A stretch of 64,000 bases of DNA from assembly GCF_010730575.1 (NCBI RefSeq), contig NZ_AP022614.1:4526001-4590000 (forward strand), written 5' to 3'. This DNA is from Mycobacterium parmense (lineage in GTDB: Bacteria > Actinomycetota > Actinomycetes > Mycobacteriales > Mycobacteriaceae). A program made the position numbers and the translations under genes. Shown piece after piece: positions 49,471 to 59,907 of this stretch. The first letter of the stretch is position 1; each line of letters begins with the position of its first letter. The notes under the pieces are model-generated. The model was not told the origin of the DNA. It did not search any database and saw only the letters and a list, made by a program, of their open reading frames with translations.

Positions 49471-50295
49471 TTAGCGCTTGGCGGCCAGTGCGCCGATGCT
49501 GGTCGAGTCCAGGTTCTCGAGCAGATCCTGGGCGTCGTCGAAGAGGGGTGCCGCCCCGGCGGCCTGCAGTTCGGCACGGGCGATGCCGCCGCTGAGCACC
49601 CCGATGCACGGTAAACCCGCGCCGGCCGCGGCGTGGGCGTCCCACACGGCGTCGCCGACGAAGACGGCATGGGCGGCGTCCACGCCCGCCCGGTCCAGCG
49701 CCACCTCAACGATGCCGGGCTCGGGTTTGGCGGTGTCGACGTCGCGCGACGACGTCGTTTCGGAGATGACGTCGTCGCAGTCGAGCGCCTTGAGCAGGGC
49801 CTCGAGCTCGTCCTCGGGTGCCGACGTCGCCAGGACCACCTGCAACCCCAGATCGGCCACCCTGCGCAGCAACTCCCGCGCACCCGGCAACGGCGCCAGC
49901 AGCGGTATGAGCTCACGGTAGTAGCGGCTGTGCGCATCGCTGAGCCGCTCGGCAACCTCATCGGGGGCGTCGCCGGACAACGCGCTCACCAGCCGGGAGC
50001 CGTCCATGCCGATGCAGCGGTGGATCTTCCAGGCGCCCACGCGGATGCCTTCGTCGTGGAACGCGCGTTGCCATGCGTAGACGTGCAGATAGTTGGAGTC
50101 GATGAGCGTTCCGTCGACGTCGAACAGGACAGCGGGCTTGCCGCCGCCGGGACTCAGCGGACACTCCTGTGCCCGACACCCGTGCGCGATCGCAACGGCT
50201 TCTGAGACATCTGTGACATCTGGGCGGCATACCCACGCCGGCGCACCCTGACACCGGGCGGCCGGACGAGTTTTGCGGTTGCACGCGGCGGGCAA
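49471..50295 (-). CDS. HAD-family phosphatase
   Basis: The HAD phosphatase fold is clear: AVLFDVDGTLIDSNYLH (motif I, two Asp), VVLATSA (motif II Thr/Ser), KPEPGIVEVAL (motif III Lys) and VFVGDAVWDAHAAAGAG (motif IV). The HAD part starts at residue ~54. The ATG at 50295 is the only ATG, GTG or TTG in frame before motif I, and gives an unusual basic N-terminus, so a non-standard start near 50140 is possible. Substrate unknown; phosphoglycolate-like sugar phosphates are usual. Confidence 0.75.
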   Translation of the reverse strand: MPAACNRKTRPAARCQGAPAWVCRPDVTDVSEAVAIAHGCRAQECPLSPGGGKPAVLFDVDGTLIDSNYLHVYAWQRAFHDEGIRVGAWKIHRCIGMDGSRLVSALSGDAPDEVAERLSDAHSRYYRELIPLLAPLPGARELLRRVADLGLQVVLATSAPEDELEALLKALDCDDVISETTSSRDVDTAKPEPGIVEVALDRAGVDAAHAVFVGDAVWDAHAAAGAGLPCIGVLSGGIARAELQAAGAAPLFDDAQDLLENLDSTSIGALAAKR

Positions 50296-50528
50296 CCGCC
50301 GTCCGGGTCTCGCGCTCAGGTGTGCAAACCCCGTCCCGGGTACTCGGGTAGCCCCTCGGTCTGCCGACCGACGTCCCGTCCGTCATCGAATGGCTTGCTG
50401 CGCAGTCCTTTTCACGAGGAGAGAGCTCCCCGCCGCCGGCCAGCAGCTGATCGGTTCGATTTGCCGGCAGCCACGCCCGGCGGACGCGGCGTGTTTAGCC
50501 ATCAGCGGCGACCGGGTACCAATACGGC

Positions 50529-50819
50529 ATGTCCGTTGTGTCAAGTACGTTGCTGCCGGCGGACGACCTCGTACGCTACGAGCCCGTCGGCGGCTGTTCT
50601 CAGAATCTCCCCCGTGCCCAGGGTGTCCGCCTCTCCGGCGTCGTGGCCGCGGCGGTCTGGGCGATCGGGGTGGTCGTCGGCCTGGTTGCGTTGACGGCCG
50701 GGCACCCGGGCGTGGCCCTCGCGGCCCTGGTGGTCGGCGTGGCGGCGCCGTGCGTCGGGGTTGCGTGGTTGCTGCGCGAGGAAGCGGCGACCCAACCGGG
50801 TCCTCGCTGCGCCCACTGA
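50529..50819 (+). CDS. small two-helix membrane protein
   Basis: A 96-aa protein with two hydrophobic segments (VRLSGVVAAAVWAIGVVVGLVALTAG and VALAALVVGVAAPCVGVAWLLR). No family was recognised. It sits alone between a HAD gene and a DUF4193 gene, and the reading frame is supported only by coding-like composition. The preceding 233 bp hold no clear feature. Confidence 0.5.
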   Translation: MSVVSSTLLPADDLVRYEPVGGCSQNLPRAQGVRLSGVVAAAVWAIGVVVGLVALTAGHPGVALAALVVGVAAPCVGVAWLLREEAATQPGPRCAH

Positions 50820-51028
50820 TCCCCGGCCTTCCCCGGCCCTCTGACCCCCGGCGTTGCACCGCACCACCCGCGGTTTTCGGGCGGGCGGCCCAATCTTGAC
50901 TTCGATGAACTTTTTTTCGCTCGGATGCGTGTAGTCAGCATCCGAACGGGGTAATGCCTGCGCCACGGGTGACTACTAGGGAAGTGCGTCAACCCGCCTT
51001 CGAGAGGCTCTGAGAGGAAGGAACTCCC

Positions 51029-51328
51029 ATGGCGACCGTGAGCGACTATGACGCACGCCGTGTGACCGACATCGACCAGGACAAGTCCCCGCTGCGGGAC
51101 CTGGCGCCGACCCTGCAGGGTTCGGCCACGGTGGTCATCGACGAGGACCCCAATGACCTCAACTTCTTCGAGTTGCCCGGCGCGGACCTGTCCGCCGAGG
51201 AGCTGACGGTGACCGTGATTCCGCAACGGTCCGACGAGTTCACTTGCCCGAGTTGCTTTTTGGTGCAGCACCGCAGCCGCCAGCGCCGCTCCGGCTCCGG
51301 TCTCTCGGTCTGCGCCGACTGCGCGTAG
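51029..51328 (+). CDS. DUF4193 zinc-ribbon protein
   Basis: A 99-aa protein. The C-terminal half has CPSCFLVQHRSRQRR and CADC, a four-Cys zinc ribbon; FELPGADLSAEELTVTVIPQRSDEFTC is the DUF4193 core. A paralogue is known in mycobacteria (Rv2699c-like). An AGGAAGGAAC ribosome site precedes the ATG. The 209 bp upstream hold no clear gene. Confidence 0.85.
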   Translation: MATVSDYDARRVTDIDQDKSPLRDLAPTLQGSATVVIDEDPNDLNFFELPGADLSAEELTVTVIPQRSDEFTCPSCFLVQHRSRQRRSGSGLSVCADCA

Positions 51329-51363
51329 GTCGCCGCCCGCCGGCCCGGCCGTAGACTGGGTTG

Positions 51364-51744
51364 ATGAGCGGCACCCTCGCTTTCGACGGGCGTTGCGGGA
51401 TGTGCACGCGGGCCGTCAACCGACTGGCCCGGTGGGATCGCACCGGCGCCCTGACGATCGAGCCGTTCCAGAGCCCCGAAATCGCCGACCGGATCGCGGT
51501 GCGGGCCGACCGACTGCGCGAATCGGCGTGGTGGTTGGACTCGTCCGGCGAAATCTTCTCCGGCGCGCACGCCATGAACGCGGCCCTGGCCGCGGCGCTC
51601 GGCACCCCGCTGCCCCTGCGGGTCTACCGGCTGCCAGGTGTCGGCGCCGTGCAGGACGCCGTCTACCGGTGGGTCGCGACACACCGGTCTCGCTTCCGCG
51701 GAGCGATGCCGCTGTGCGAGGCCGACCCGCAGCGCTGCGCATAG
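51364..51744 (+). CDS. DCC-family thiol-disulfide oxidoreductase-like protein (DUF393)
   Basis: A 126-aa protein. FDGRCGMCTRAVNRLARWD is the DxxCxxC motif that gives the family its name, and VYRLPGVGAVQDAVYRWVATHRSRF is the C-terminal block. The two Cys could serve as a redox pair. The electron partner is unknown. A TTG three bases before the ATG is an alternative start. tRNA-Pro follows on the other strand. Confidence 0.85.
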   Translation: MSGTLAFDGRCGMCTRAVNRLARWDRTGALTIEPFQSPEIADRIAVRADRLRESAWWLDSSGEIFSGAHAMNAALAAALGTPLPLRVYRLPGVGAVQDAVYRWVATHRSRFRGAMPLCEADPQRCA

Positions 51745-51771
51745 CCGCCGCCGGCCGGCCATCCACCGAAG

Positions 51772-51845
<74 letters not shown>

Positions 51846-51906
51846 CTTGAAGCTTCGACAGCCTATCGCACCGGCCTGGCGGCTGACCAAATCGCGATGT
51901 GGCGGG

Positions 51907-53031
51907 TCACTTCCAGACGCACGAACGCTCGAACTCCACCAGCGCCTCGGCGGGGCCGGTCGGGTCGAGTCCCTGCGCGCCCACCCACTCGTCGCTGAAG
52001 TAGGTGTCGGCATAGCGGTCACCGCTGTCGGCGAGCAGGGTGACCACCGATCCGCTGCGCCCCTCGGCCACCAGCTCCGCGAGCAGGCCGAACGCACCCC
52101 ACAGGTTGGTGCCCGTCGACGGCCCCACCCGCCGGCCCAGCACGGCGCTGACGTGGCGGGCGGCGGCGATGGACGCCGCGTCGGGCACCGCCACCATCCG
52201 GTCGACCACGCCGGGCAGAAACGACGGTTCCACCCGCGGCCGGCCGATACCCTCGATGCGCGACGACACGGGCATCACAAGGTGGTCTAGGTCGTTCCGA
52301 CCTGAGGCGTAGGCGGGGAAAAACGCCGAGTTCTCCGGGTCGACGACGCACAACCGGGTCGCGTGCCGCTTGTAGCGGATATACCGGCCGATCGTCGCGC
52401 TGGTTCCCCCGGTGCCCGCGCCCACCACGATCCATTCCGGGACCGGATGTCGCTCGTCGCGCATCTGCTCGTAGATCGACTCGGCGATGTTGTTGTTGCC
52501 CCGCCAGTCGGTGGCGCGTTCGGCGTTGGTGAACTGATCGAGGTAATGCCCCCCGGTTTCGTGGGCGAGGCGCTCGGCCTCCGCGTAGACCTCGCTGGAG
52601 TTCTGCACGAAATGGCAGCGGCCGCCCTGGGCTTCGATCAGCGCCACCTTCGACGAGCTGGTGGCCGCCGGCATCACGGCGATGAACGGCAGGCCCAGCA
52701 TGGCCGCGAAGTAGGCCTCCGACACCGCCGTCGAGCCGGAGGACGCCTCGACCACCGTGGTGCCCTCGCCGATCCACCCGTTGCACAGCGCATACAGGAA
52801 CAGCGAGCGCGCCAGCCGGTGCTTGAGGCTGCCGGTGATGTGCGTCGTCTCGTCTTTGAGGTACAACGCGACGTGAGCGTCGGGGCTGGTGGTGCTCCAG
52901 GCCGATGGCAGCGGGTAGCGCAGCAGGTGGGTGTCGGCGCTGCGACGGGCGTCGGCCTGGATCAGCCGGATCGCGTTGTCGGTCCAGTGACGCGAACGGC
53001 TACGGACCGCGATCCGCGCCCCGCCGGTCAA
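51907..53031 (-). CDS. cds1: PLP-dependent L-cysteine desulfhydrase Cds1
   Basis: A 374-aa cysteine-synthase-fold enzyme. [28 protein letters not shown] is the N-terminal block, the PLP Lys is in [13 protein letters not shown] and [12 protein letters not shown] is the phosphate loop. It matches Rv3684, shown in M. tuberculosis to degrade cysteine to H2S, pyruvate and ammonia. The TTG start overlaps the TGA of the phosphoesterase gene, so both form an operon. The start lies further upstream than in the homologue (346 aa). Confidence 0.88.
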   Translation of the reverse strand: MTGGARIAVRSRSRHWTDNAIRLIQADARRSADTHLLRYPLPSAWSTTSPDAHVALYLKDETTHITGSLKHRLARSLFLYALCNGWIGEGTTVVEASSGSTAVSEAYFAAMLGLPFIAVMPAATSSSKVALIEAQGGRCHFVQNSSEVYAEAERLAHETGGHYLDQFTNAERATDWRGNNNIAESIYEQMRDERHPVPEWIVVGAGTGGTSATIGRYIRYKRHATRLCVVDPENSAFFPAYASGRNDLDHLVMPVSSRIEGIGRPRVEPSFLPGVVDRMVAVPDAASIAAARHVSAVLGRRVGPSTGTNLWGAFGLLAELVAEGRSGSVVTLLADSGDRYADTYFSDEWVGAQGLDPTGPAEALVEFERSCVWK

Positions 53032-53987
53032 CGCACGGAAGCTGTTGGCTGCGAACGGCTCAGGTCGCTGGTCGCATCCCGGTCGCCCATCGGGGCGGCG
53101 ATCAACGTCAGCAGGGTCGCCTCGGGCCGGCAGCAGAAGCGGACCGGGGCGAACGGCGAGGTGCCCAGCCCGGCGGAGACGTGCAGCGCCATGTTCGCGC
53201 CCCAGCGCGACGGCCCCTTGGCGCGGGACCGGTCCAGCCCGCAATTGGTCACCAGGGCGCCGTAGAACGGCAGGCACACCTGCCCGCCGTGGGTGTGGCC
53301 GGCCATCACCAGCTGGTAGCCGTCGGCGGCGAAGCGGTCCAGCACCCGCGGCTCCGGCGAGTGCGTCAGTCCCAGCCGCAGGTTGGCGGCCGGGCTCGCA
53401 GGCCCGGAGATCGCGTCGTAGCGGTCGCGGTTGATGTGCGGGTCGTCCACGCCCGCGGCGGCGATATGCAGGCCGGCCACCTCGAACTCGCGGCGGGTGT
53501 GGGTCAGGTCCAGCCACCCGCGTTCGGTGAACGCCGCCCGCAGGTCCTGCCACGGCAGCGGTTCGCCGCGGACCCGGTGCGACGGGTTGGTCACGTAGTT
53601 CAGCGGGTTCTTCAGCCGGGGACCGAAGTAGTCGTTGCTGCCGAAGACGAACACCCCCGGTCGCGACAATAGGTCGCCCAGGGTCTGCACCACCGCGGGC
53701 ACCGCCTTGGGGTGCGCCAGGTTGTCGCCGGTGTTCACCACCAGGTCGGGTTCCCAGTTGGCCAGCTCGCGCAACCAGGCCTGTTTGCGGCGCTGGTTGG
53801 GCGTCATGTGCAGATCACTGATGTGCAGCACCCGCAGCGGTGTGGACCCCGGCGAGAGGACCGGCATGGTGATCTCGCGCAGGACGAACGCGTTGCGCTC
53901 GACGATCGAGGCGTAACCGATCCCGGCGGCGGTCGAGCCGACCGCAACAGCGCCGGTGCGAATCAAGGCGGGCAGAACGTTAGCCAT
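53028..53987 (-). CDS. membrane-associated metallophosphoesterase (Rv3683-like)
   Basis: A 319-aa calcineurin-like phosphoesterase. Metal motifs are HISDLHM (DxH), [10 protein letters not shown] (GDxx), FGSNDYF (GN-type) and [13 protein letters not shown] (GHTH). A hydrophobic N-terminus ([19 protein letters not shown]) may anchor it. Similar proteins hydrolyse UDP-sugars or nucleotides. Its 3' end overlaps cds1 by 4 bp. It follows ponA2 on the same strand. Confidence 0.88.
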   Translation of the reverse strand: MANVLPALIRTGAVAVGSTAAGIGYASIVERNAFVLREITMPVLSPGSTPLRVLHISDLHMTPNQRRKQAWLRELANWEPDLVVNTGDNLAHPKAVPAVVQTLGDLLSRPGVFVFGSNDYFGPRLKNPLNYVTNPSHRVRGEPLPWQDLRAAFTERGWLDLTHTRREFEVAGLHIAAAGVDDPHINRDRYDAISGPASPAANLRLGLTHSPEPRVLDRFAADGYQLVMAGHTHGGQVCLPFYGALVTNCGLDRSRAKGPSRWGANMALHVSAGLGTSPFAPVRFCCRPEATLLTLIAAPMGDRDATSDLSRSQPTASVR

Positions 53988-54062
53988 GCAGGAAGCCTAC
54001 TGCCGCTCGCGAAATAGCGGCCGCATCGCAGCGTATTTCCTGCGCCACAGTGTCTTCGGGCC

Positions 54063-56489
54063 CTACGGGGGCGGCTGTCCCGGCGGAGGGGGAGGCGCCA
54101 GCAGCGGGATGGTGATCGGCGGCAGCCCGGGAATCTCCACGACCTGCGATCCCATCGGCGGCGGAGCGCCTTCCGGCGGCGGAGGCGGCGCCGGCGGGAT
54201 GCCGTTGCTGACCTGGATCGTGACGATGGACCCCGGAATGGTCTGGCCGCTCGGCGTCGTCCCGACCACCTCGCCCAATTCCGCGCTGCTGTTGACCGAG
54301 TTGGTCTGGTCGGCGACCTGGAAGCCGGCGTCTTTGAGCCGCTGGCGCGCGGCATCCACCTTCAGGCCCGCGACGCTGGGGACCCGGGAGGCCGGTGAGC
54401 CGTCGACGTAGCGCGGGTCGGTCGGCGGCAGTACCACCGGCCCGAAGTTGGTGGCGATCGGCTTCATCGCCGTGAACCAGGTGCGGGCAGGTTCGTTGCC
54501 GCCGTAGAGGTCACCGTCGCCGCAGTGCCGCAGCGGCGACGAGCACAGGTCGGTCGGGTTGGGGGAGTCGTCGTAGATGTAGTTCGCCGCCGCGTAGTGG
54601 CTGGTGAATCCCACGAAGCCCGACGAGCGGTGCGCCTCGGTGGTCCCCGTCTTACCGGACACCGGAAGGTCCCAGCCCGCGGCGCTCGCCGAACCCGCCG
54701 CGGTGCCCCCGCCCAGCGCGTCCTTGCTCATCGCATTGGCCAGGGTGTTGGCCAGCCCCTCGGGCACCACCTGATCGCACGTCTCGGTGGTGACCGCGAC
54801 CTCGTTGCCGTGCCGGTCGTAGAGCTTGTCGATCGGGTTCGGCGGGCACCACACGCCGCCGCTGGCCAGCGTTGCCGCGACGTTCGACAGCTCCAGCGCG
54901 TTGACCTCGATGGGCCCGAGGGTGAAGGATCCGATGTTCTGCCGCTTGACGAAGTCGGCGAGGCTCTCGTTGCTGTCCGGGTTGTAGGTCCTGGCCGTGC
55001 CGGGATCCGCGTAGGAACGCAGGCCCAGCTTGATGGCCATGTCCACGGTGCGCGTCACCCCCACCTGCTGGATCAGTTTGGCGAACGCGGTGTTGGGCGA
55101 GGTGGCCAGCGCGTCGGTCACGTTCATCGAGCCCCGGTAGTTACCGGCGTTGACCACGCACCAGTAGTCCTTCGGGCACCCCTTGGCGCCACCGCTTCCC
55201 ATCCCCTTGGCCTGGAACCGGCTCGGGACCTCGAGCGTGGCGTTGGTGCCCATGCCCATGTCCAGCGCCGCAGCGGTGGTGAAGATCTTGAAGACCGATC
55301 CCGCGCCGTCTCCGACCAGCGAGAACGGTTGGGGGCGCATCGTCTGGCCGGCGTCGGTGTCCAGGCCGTAGGTGCGGTTGCTGGCCATCGCCATCACCTT
55401 GTGGGAGTCCTTGCCCGGCCTGATCACGCTCATGACGCTGGAGATGCCCGCCAGCGTCGGGCTGGCGAACTTGTCGATCGCCGTCTTGACGGGAATCTGC
55501 ACGTCCGGGTCCAGCGTGGTGCGGATCAGGTAGCCGCCCCGGGCCACCTGTTCCTTACTGATGCCCGCACGCGACAGGTACTCCTGGACGTAGTCGCAGA
55601 AGAAGGCGCGGTCGCCGGCCGCGATGCAGCCGCGGGGCAATTCGTTGGGCTGCGGCAGCACGCCCAGCGGCGTCGCCTTGGCGGCCCGCAGCGCATCTTC
55701 CTCCTGCGGGATGTTCTCGATCATCGTGTCCAGGACCACGTTGCGGCGGGCCAGCGCGCCGTCGGGGTTGGTGTAGGGGTTCAGGGCGCTGGTCGACTGC
55801 ACCATGCCGGCCAGCAGCGCCGCCTGCTGCCAGTTCAGCTCCGAGGCGTTGACGCCGAAGTACGTCTGCGCCGCGTCCTGCACGCCGAACGAACCGTTAC
55901 CGAAGGACACCAGGTTCAGATACCGGGTCAAGATCTCGGGTTTGGTGAAGGTTTTGTCCAGCGTGAGCGCCATGCGGATCTCGCGCAGCTTGCGCGCCGG
56001 GGTGGTCTCCACGGCGGCCCGCTTCTCCGCGTCGGTCTTCGCGGTGACCAGCAGCTGGTAGTTCTTGATGTACTGCTGCTCGATCGTCGAACCGCCCCGG
56101 GTGTCGACGTCGCCGCGCGCGTAGCCCGCCAGGCCGGTCAGGGTGCCTTTCCAGTCCACCCCGTTGTGTTCGGCGAACCGCTTGTCCTCGATCGAGACGA
56201 TCGCCAGCTTCATGGTGTTGGCGATCTTGTCGCCGGGCACCTCGAACCGGCGCTGGGAATACAGCCAGGCGATGGTGTTGCCCTTCGCGTCGACCATGGT
56301 CGACACCGCGGGCACCTCGCCCTGCAGGAGCTGCGCCGAGCCGTTGGCCACGACCTCGGACGCGCGATTCGACATCAACCCGAACCCGCCTGCCAGCGGG
56401 AACAGCAGCGCGGTGGCCAGGACGCTGGCCAGTAGACAGCACCCCACGAGCTTGAGGACGGTGAGGGCGGCCGGCGGGCGGTCTGACAT
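54063..56489 (-). CDS. ponA2: bifunctional penicillin-binding protein PonA2 with PASTA domain
   Basis: An 808-aa class A PBP (homologue 810 aa). One N-terminal helix (VLKLVGCCLLASVLATALLFPLAGG). The glycosyltransferase domain has EDKRFAEHNGVDW and STIEQQYIKN. The transpeptidase domain has SVFK (active Ser, in GAGSVFKIFT), SPN (ATSPNTAF) and KTGTTE. A PASTA domain (VPSVAGLKVDAARQRLKDAGFQV) and a Pro-rich tail end it. It builds peptidoglycan at the outer face of the membrane. It is divergent from whiB4. Confidence 0.96.
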   Translation of the reverse strand: MSDRPPAALTVLKLVGCCLLASVLATALLFPLAGGFGLMSNRASEVVANGSAQLLQGEVPAVSTMVDAKGNTIAWLYSQRRFEVPGDKIANTMKLAIVSIEDKRFAEHNGVDWKGTLTGLAGYARGDVDTRGGSTIEQQYIKNYQLLVTAKTDAEKRAAVETTPARKLREIRMALTLDKTFTKPEILTRYLNLVSFGNGSFGVQDAAQTYFGVNASELNWQQAALLAGMVQSTSALNPYTNPDGALARRNVVLDTMIENIPQEEDALRAAKATPLGVLPQPNELPRGCIAAGDRAFFCDYVQEYLSRAGISKEQVARGGYLIRTTLDPDVQIPVKTAIDKFASPTLAGISSVMSVIRPGKDSHKVMAMASNRTYGLDTDAGQTMRPQPFSLVGDGAGSVFKIFTTAAALDMGMGTNATLEVPSRFQAKGMGSGGAKGCPKDYWCVVNAGNYRGSMNVTDALATSPNTAFAKLIQQVGVTRTVDMAIKLGLRSYADPGTARTYNPDSNESLADFVKRQNIGSFTLGPIEVNALELSNVAATLASGGVWCPPNPIDKLYDRHGNEVAVTTETCDQVVPEGLANTLANAMSKDALGGGTAAGSASAAGWDLPVSGKTGTTEAHRSSGFVGFTSHYAAANYIYDDSPNPTDLCSSPLRHCGDGDLYGGNEPARTWFTAMKPIATNFGPVVLPPTDPRYVDGSPASRVPSVAGLKVDAARQRLKDAGFQVADQTNSVNSSAELGEVVGTTPSGQTIPGSIVTIQVSNGIPPAPPPPPEGAPPPMGSQVVEIPGLPPITIPLLAPPPPPGQPPP

Positions 56490-56849
56490 GGCTACCAGAT
56501 TAGCGGCCCCGGAACACCCCGCCACGCTGCGAGTTCTCGGATCTCTTCCGCCGCCGCCGCGCGCCGCCGTACTATCGAGGTTGCAGAAATTAGTGGTTCC
56601 GTCATCACTCGGTTACCAGGTCGAGATGCGCTCGACCGCGTTGGGTCTTAGTCTTCTCTCTACAGACTGCACGGGCGTCCCAAAAAAAGCGTTATCAGAC
56701 TGTTGCGCAATTGGCACCTGACCACCTAACTTATACACACGGTGAGATTCAGATAACACCGAAGTGCACAGTGTGGCGTAGATCGCAGCTGGGGTCTGCA
56801 CCCGAGGAGGGCGGTCGCTGACAAGCGGCCGGGAGGAAGGGAACGACAC
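56490..56849. promoter_or_regulatory. 360-bp ponA2-whiB4 divergent region
   Basis: This gap is less GC-rich than its surroundings around 56600-56780. TTGGCA (56711-56716) and TATACA (56732-56737) are 15 bp apart and could form a weak promoter for whiB4. GGGAGGAAGGGA just before the GTG is the whiB4 ribosome site. No coding sequence is supported. Confidence 0.35.
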
Positions 56850-57200
56850 GTGTCAGGATCACGGCCTGCCGCGCGTAGGACAAACAACGCGGCTCAACCA
56901 GGCTTTCTACGCAGCGTGGATTCTGAAGACCGCATCGCCTGGGTTTCCCAGGCACTCTGCCGTACCACGGACCCGGACGAGCTGTTCGTCCGAGGCGCAG
57001 CGCAGCGCAAGGCCGCGGTCATCTGCCGGCACTGCCCGGTGATGCAGGAGTGCGGCGCGGACGCATTGGACAACAAGGTCGAATTCGGAGTCTGGGGCGG
57101 CATGACCGAGCGGCAGCGCAGGGCCCTGCTCAAGCAGCACCCCGAGGTGGTCTCGTGGGCCGACTTCTTCGACAAGAAGAGGGGCCGCGGCGTCGGATAG
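56850..57200 (+). CDS. whiB4: WhiB4 iron-sulfur redox regulator
   Basis: A 116-aa WhiB protein. The four cluster Cys are Cys37 (ALCRTTDPDELF), Cys59 and Cys62 (CRHC) and Cys68 (QEC). The G(V/I)WGG turn is in EFGVWGGMTERQRRALL. WhiB4 senses oxygen and oxidants through its 4Fe-4S cluster and controls antioxidant genes in M. tuberculosis. The GTG start is preceded by GGAGGAAGG. Confidence 0.96.
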   Translation: MSGSRPAARRTNNAAQPGFLRSVDSEDRIAWVSQALCRTTDPDELFVRGAAQRKAAVICRHCPVMQECGADALDNKVEFGVWGGMTERQRRALLKQHPEVVSWADFFDKKRGRGVG

Positions 57201-57358
57201 TCTGAATCGCGACCATGTGCCGGGGGGCCGGTCGCGAAGGATTCCACGACGTCGCCGTAGTCCGTCATTACTTTTCTGTTACAGCCGCAGCTCCCTTGAT
57301 CAGCGCCGATCGGGAGCGGTGTCGCTTATTGGCTTGTGACGAACGGCGTTTCGTCCGG

Positions 57359-57516
57359 CCGGCTTCTCAGCGTCCCGCTGCGCGGGACGCCTCGGCGCCG
57401 ACTTCTGCCGATGGGCCGGCTTCTCAGCGTCCCGCTGCGCGGGACGCTTCGGCGCCGACTTCTGCCGATGGGCCGGCTTCTCAGCGTCCCGCTGCGCGGG
57501 ACGCTTCGGCGCCGAC
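57359..57516. repeat. 57-bp tandem repeat, about 2.8 copies, containing the 3' end of the downstream ATPase gene
   Basis: Copies begin at 57359, 57416 and 57473 (the last is 44 bp). Each contains the inverted repeat GCGTCCCG...CGGGACGC. The third copy encodes the C-terminus ([11 protein letters not shown]) and stop of the minus-strand ATPase gene, so the other two copies are duplications of that gene end. A VNTR candidate. Confidence 0.85.
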
Positions 57517-58638
57517 CGAAGTGATCTGGTCGGCGAGCGCACGCAGCGCCTCGAGATCCGAAACGTCGAACGGCAGCGACGGCACCCCGACGACCGGCAC
57601 GTGCGGGTGCGCGCCGGTGAACCGGGACAGCAGCCTGATCTCTCGTCGGGCCGTCTGAGCGCGGTCGGCGTGAATCCGCAGCATCGCGGAGGTCAGCGGA
57701 GCGGCTTCGGAATCCGTGCTCGCATCCAGTGTTTCGCTGCCGTCGATGGCCCGCTCGGCGGGCAGCGCGCACAGCATCGGATGGGTGCGGTTCAAGACGA
57801 GCCCCGCCAGCGGCATCCCCTCCTGGGACAGCCGGTCGACGAAGAACGCCGCCTCGCGCAGTGCGTCGGGCTCGGCCGCCGACACGACAACGAACTGGGT
57901 GCCACGTCTTTTCAGCAACGCGTAGGTGCGATCGGCCTTCTCGCGGAAGCCACCGAACGTCGCATCCAGTGACTGCACGAACGCCGCCGCGTCGCCCAGC
58001 ATCTGGGAACCGAGCACGGTGGACATCGCCTTCATCGCCAAACCCATTGCGCCGGTTACCAATCTGCCGATGCCGCGCCCCGGCGCCAGCAGTAGCCGCC
58101 ACAGGCGGCTGTCCATGAAGCTGCCCAACCGCTTCGGCGCGTCCAAGAAGTCCAGCGCGTTGCGCGACGGCGGGGTGTCCACCACCACCAGGTCCCACCG
58201 GTCCTCGGCGAGCAGCTGACCCAGCTTCTCCATCGCCATGTACTCCTGCGTGCCGGCGAGCGAGCTGGCCACCGTCTGGTAGAACTGGTTGTCCAGAATC
58301 GCCTGCGCCCGGCCGGTCCCGGAGTACTGGACCACCATCTCGTCGAATGTCCGGCGCATGTCGAGCATCATCGCGTGCAGCTCACCGGTCACCTCTGGAG
58401 CCAAGGGCACCCGCTGCGGTGTGTTGCCGAGGTCGTTGACGCCAAGCGCCTGGGCCAGGCGCTTGGCGGGGTCGATCGTCAAAACGCAAACGTGGCGGCC
58501 GTATTCGGCCGCGCGCAACGCGATCGCGGCCGCGGTGGTGGTCTTGCCCACACCGCCGGCGCCGCAGCACACCACCACACGGTTGGCGGTGTCGGCCAAA
58601 ATGGCCGCCATGTCAAGAGCTTTCGGCGCGGTGCTCAT
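57481..58638 (-). CDS. ArsA/GET3-like ATPase (Rv3680 homologue)
   Basis: A 385-aa P-loop ATPase. [21 protein letters not shown] is the deviant Walker A, and [17 protein letters not shown] the switch region. With its partner at 58635-59657 it forms the ArsA-like pair that protects M. tuberculosis from glycerol- and NO-linked stress (Rv3679-Rv3680, published as BagA/BagB). It overlaps the partner by 4 bp. The stop lies within a tandem repeat that has spread beyond the gene. Confidence 0.9.
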   Translation of the reverse strand: MSTAPKALDMAAILADTANRVVVCCGAGGVGKTTTAAAIALRAAEYGRHVCVLTIDPAKRLAQALGVNDLGNTPQRVPLAPEVTGELHAMMLDMRRTFDEMVVQYSGTGRAQAILDNQFYQTVASSLAGTQEYMAMEKLGQLLAEDRWDLVVVDTPPSRNALDFLDAPKRLGSFMDSRLWRLLLAPGRGIGRLVTGAMGLAMKAMSTVLGSQMLGDAAAFVQSLDATFGGFREKADRTYALLKRRGTQFVVVSAAEPDALREAAFFVDRLSQEGMPLAGLVLNRTHPMLCALPAERAIDGSETLDASTDSEAAPLTSAMLRIHADRAQTARREIRLLSRFTGAHPHVPVVGVPSLPFDVSDLEALRALADQITSVGAEASRAAGR

Positions 58639-59657
58639 CGGACCCCCTGTTGGGCAAGCGAATCGGATAGTTCGTAGAGGCTCCCGAGGTCGACACCGTC
58701 GGAGATCGCCGGCAGCTCCAGGCGCGGCACGTGCAACGCGTCGAGTTGCTGGGCCGTCTCGGCGCGCGCGGCCATTCGCGTTGCGTGCTGGATGGTTTCG
58801 GTCAGCAGGCCGGCGAAATCGGTGTCGTCGAGTGCGATGCCGGCCATCTTCAACCCGGCCCGCACCGAGTCCACGTCGACGTCACCCTCGGCGGCCTTGG
58901 CCAGGTCACCGGGCTCCAGGAACGCCGGGATGTTGCGGTTCACGATGACGCTGCCGATGGGCAGCTCCATCTCCGCGAGCTCCTCGATGGCCTCCAGCGT
59001 CTCCTGAACGGGCAACGCCTCCAGCAGCGTCACCAGGTGAATGGCGGTCTGATCGGAGTGCAGCAGCTTCACCACGCCCTCGCTCTGCGAGTGCACCGGC
59101 CCGCCTTTGGCCAGGTCGGACACGGCTTTGGTGACATCCAGGAAGCGCGCGATCCGCCCGGTGGGTGGCGCGTCGACAACCACCGCGTCATACACGGGGA
59201 GCCGGTTCTTGTCGACGCGCACCACCGACTCCTTGATCTTTCCGGTGAGCAGCACGTCGCGCAGACCGGGGGCGATGGTGGTCGCGAACTCGATGGCGCC
59301 GATGCGGCGCATGGCCCGGCCCGCGATGCCGAGGTTGTAGAACATGTCGAGGTATTCCAGGAACGCGGCCTCGATGTCGATGGCCAGCGCGTTCACCTGG
59401 CCGCCCCGCTCGGCGGTGGCGATCTTGAGCTCCTCGTACGGCAGCGGCGGCACGTCGAACAGCTGCGCAATCCCTTGGCGCCCTTCGACTTCCACAAGCA
59501 GAACCTTGCGCCCGCCCGCCGCCAGGGTCAGCGCCAGCGCAGCCGCGACCGTCGACTTACCCGTGCCGCCCTTGCCCGTCACGAAATGTAGACGGGCCTT
59601 CGACAGGCGCGCCGGCCAGCCGACGAGACCGCCGCCGCTAGATGTGTTTGCCACCAT
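58635..59657 (-). CDS. ArsA/GET3-like ATPase (Rv3679 homologue)
   Basis: A 340-aa P-loop ATPase with Walker [20 protein letters not shown] and switch [19 protein letters not shown]. It is the first gene of the pair and is likely to form a heterodimer with the second, as in M. tuberculosis. It lacks the Cys triad of arsenite pumps, so transport of arsenic is unlikely. ATG start; the short DUF4177 gene is divergent. Confidence 0.9.
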   Translation of the reverse strand: MVANTSSGGGLVGWPARLSKARLHFVTGKGGTGKSTVAAALALTLAAGGRKVLLVEVEGRQGIAQLFDVPPLPYEELKIATAERGGQVNALAIDIEAAFLEYLDMFYNLGIAGRAMRRIGAIEFATTIAPGLRDVLLTGKIKESVVRVDKNRLPVYDAVVVDAPPTGRIARFLDVTKAVSDLAKGGPVHSQSEGVVKLLHSDQTAIHLVTLLEALPVQETLEAIEELAEMELPIGSVIVNRNIPAFLEPGDLAKAAEGDVDVDSVRAGLKMAGIALDDTDFAGLLTETIQHATRMAARAETAQQLDALHVPRLELPAISDGVDLGSLYELSDSLAQQGVR

Positions 59658-59732
59658 CGCATGCTAGCCCGAGCGCGATATGGCCCCTGGGCAGGCCAGA
59701 GGCGCTCATGCGCGGGCGATAAGCTCGGCCCC

Positions 59733-59894
59733 ATGAGCCAACCGACCGCGTGGGAGTACGTCACCGTCCCGCTGCTGACGCACGCCACCAAGCAGATCCT
59801 CGACCAGTGGGGCGCCGACGGCTGGGAGCTGGTCTCCGTGCTGCCCGGTCCCACCGGCGAGCAGCACGTCGCCTATTTGAAGCGCCCCAAGTAG
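59733..59894 (+). CDS. DUF4177 small protein (Rv3678A-like)
   Basis: A 53-aa protein: WEYVTVPLLTHATKQILDQWGADGWELVSVLPGP is the DUF4177 core, with the typical W-E-L-V strand. Function unknown. It begins a plus-strand unit with the RidA-like and metallo-beta-lactamase-like genes (13-bp gap). Confidence 0.85.
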   Translation: MSQPTAWEYVTVPLLTHATKQILDQWGADGWELVSVLPGPTGEQHVAYLKRPK

Positions 59895-59907
59895 CGGGGC
59901 GGTCTGG

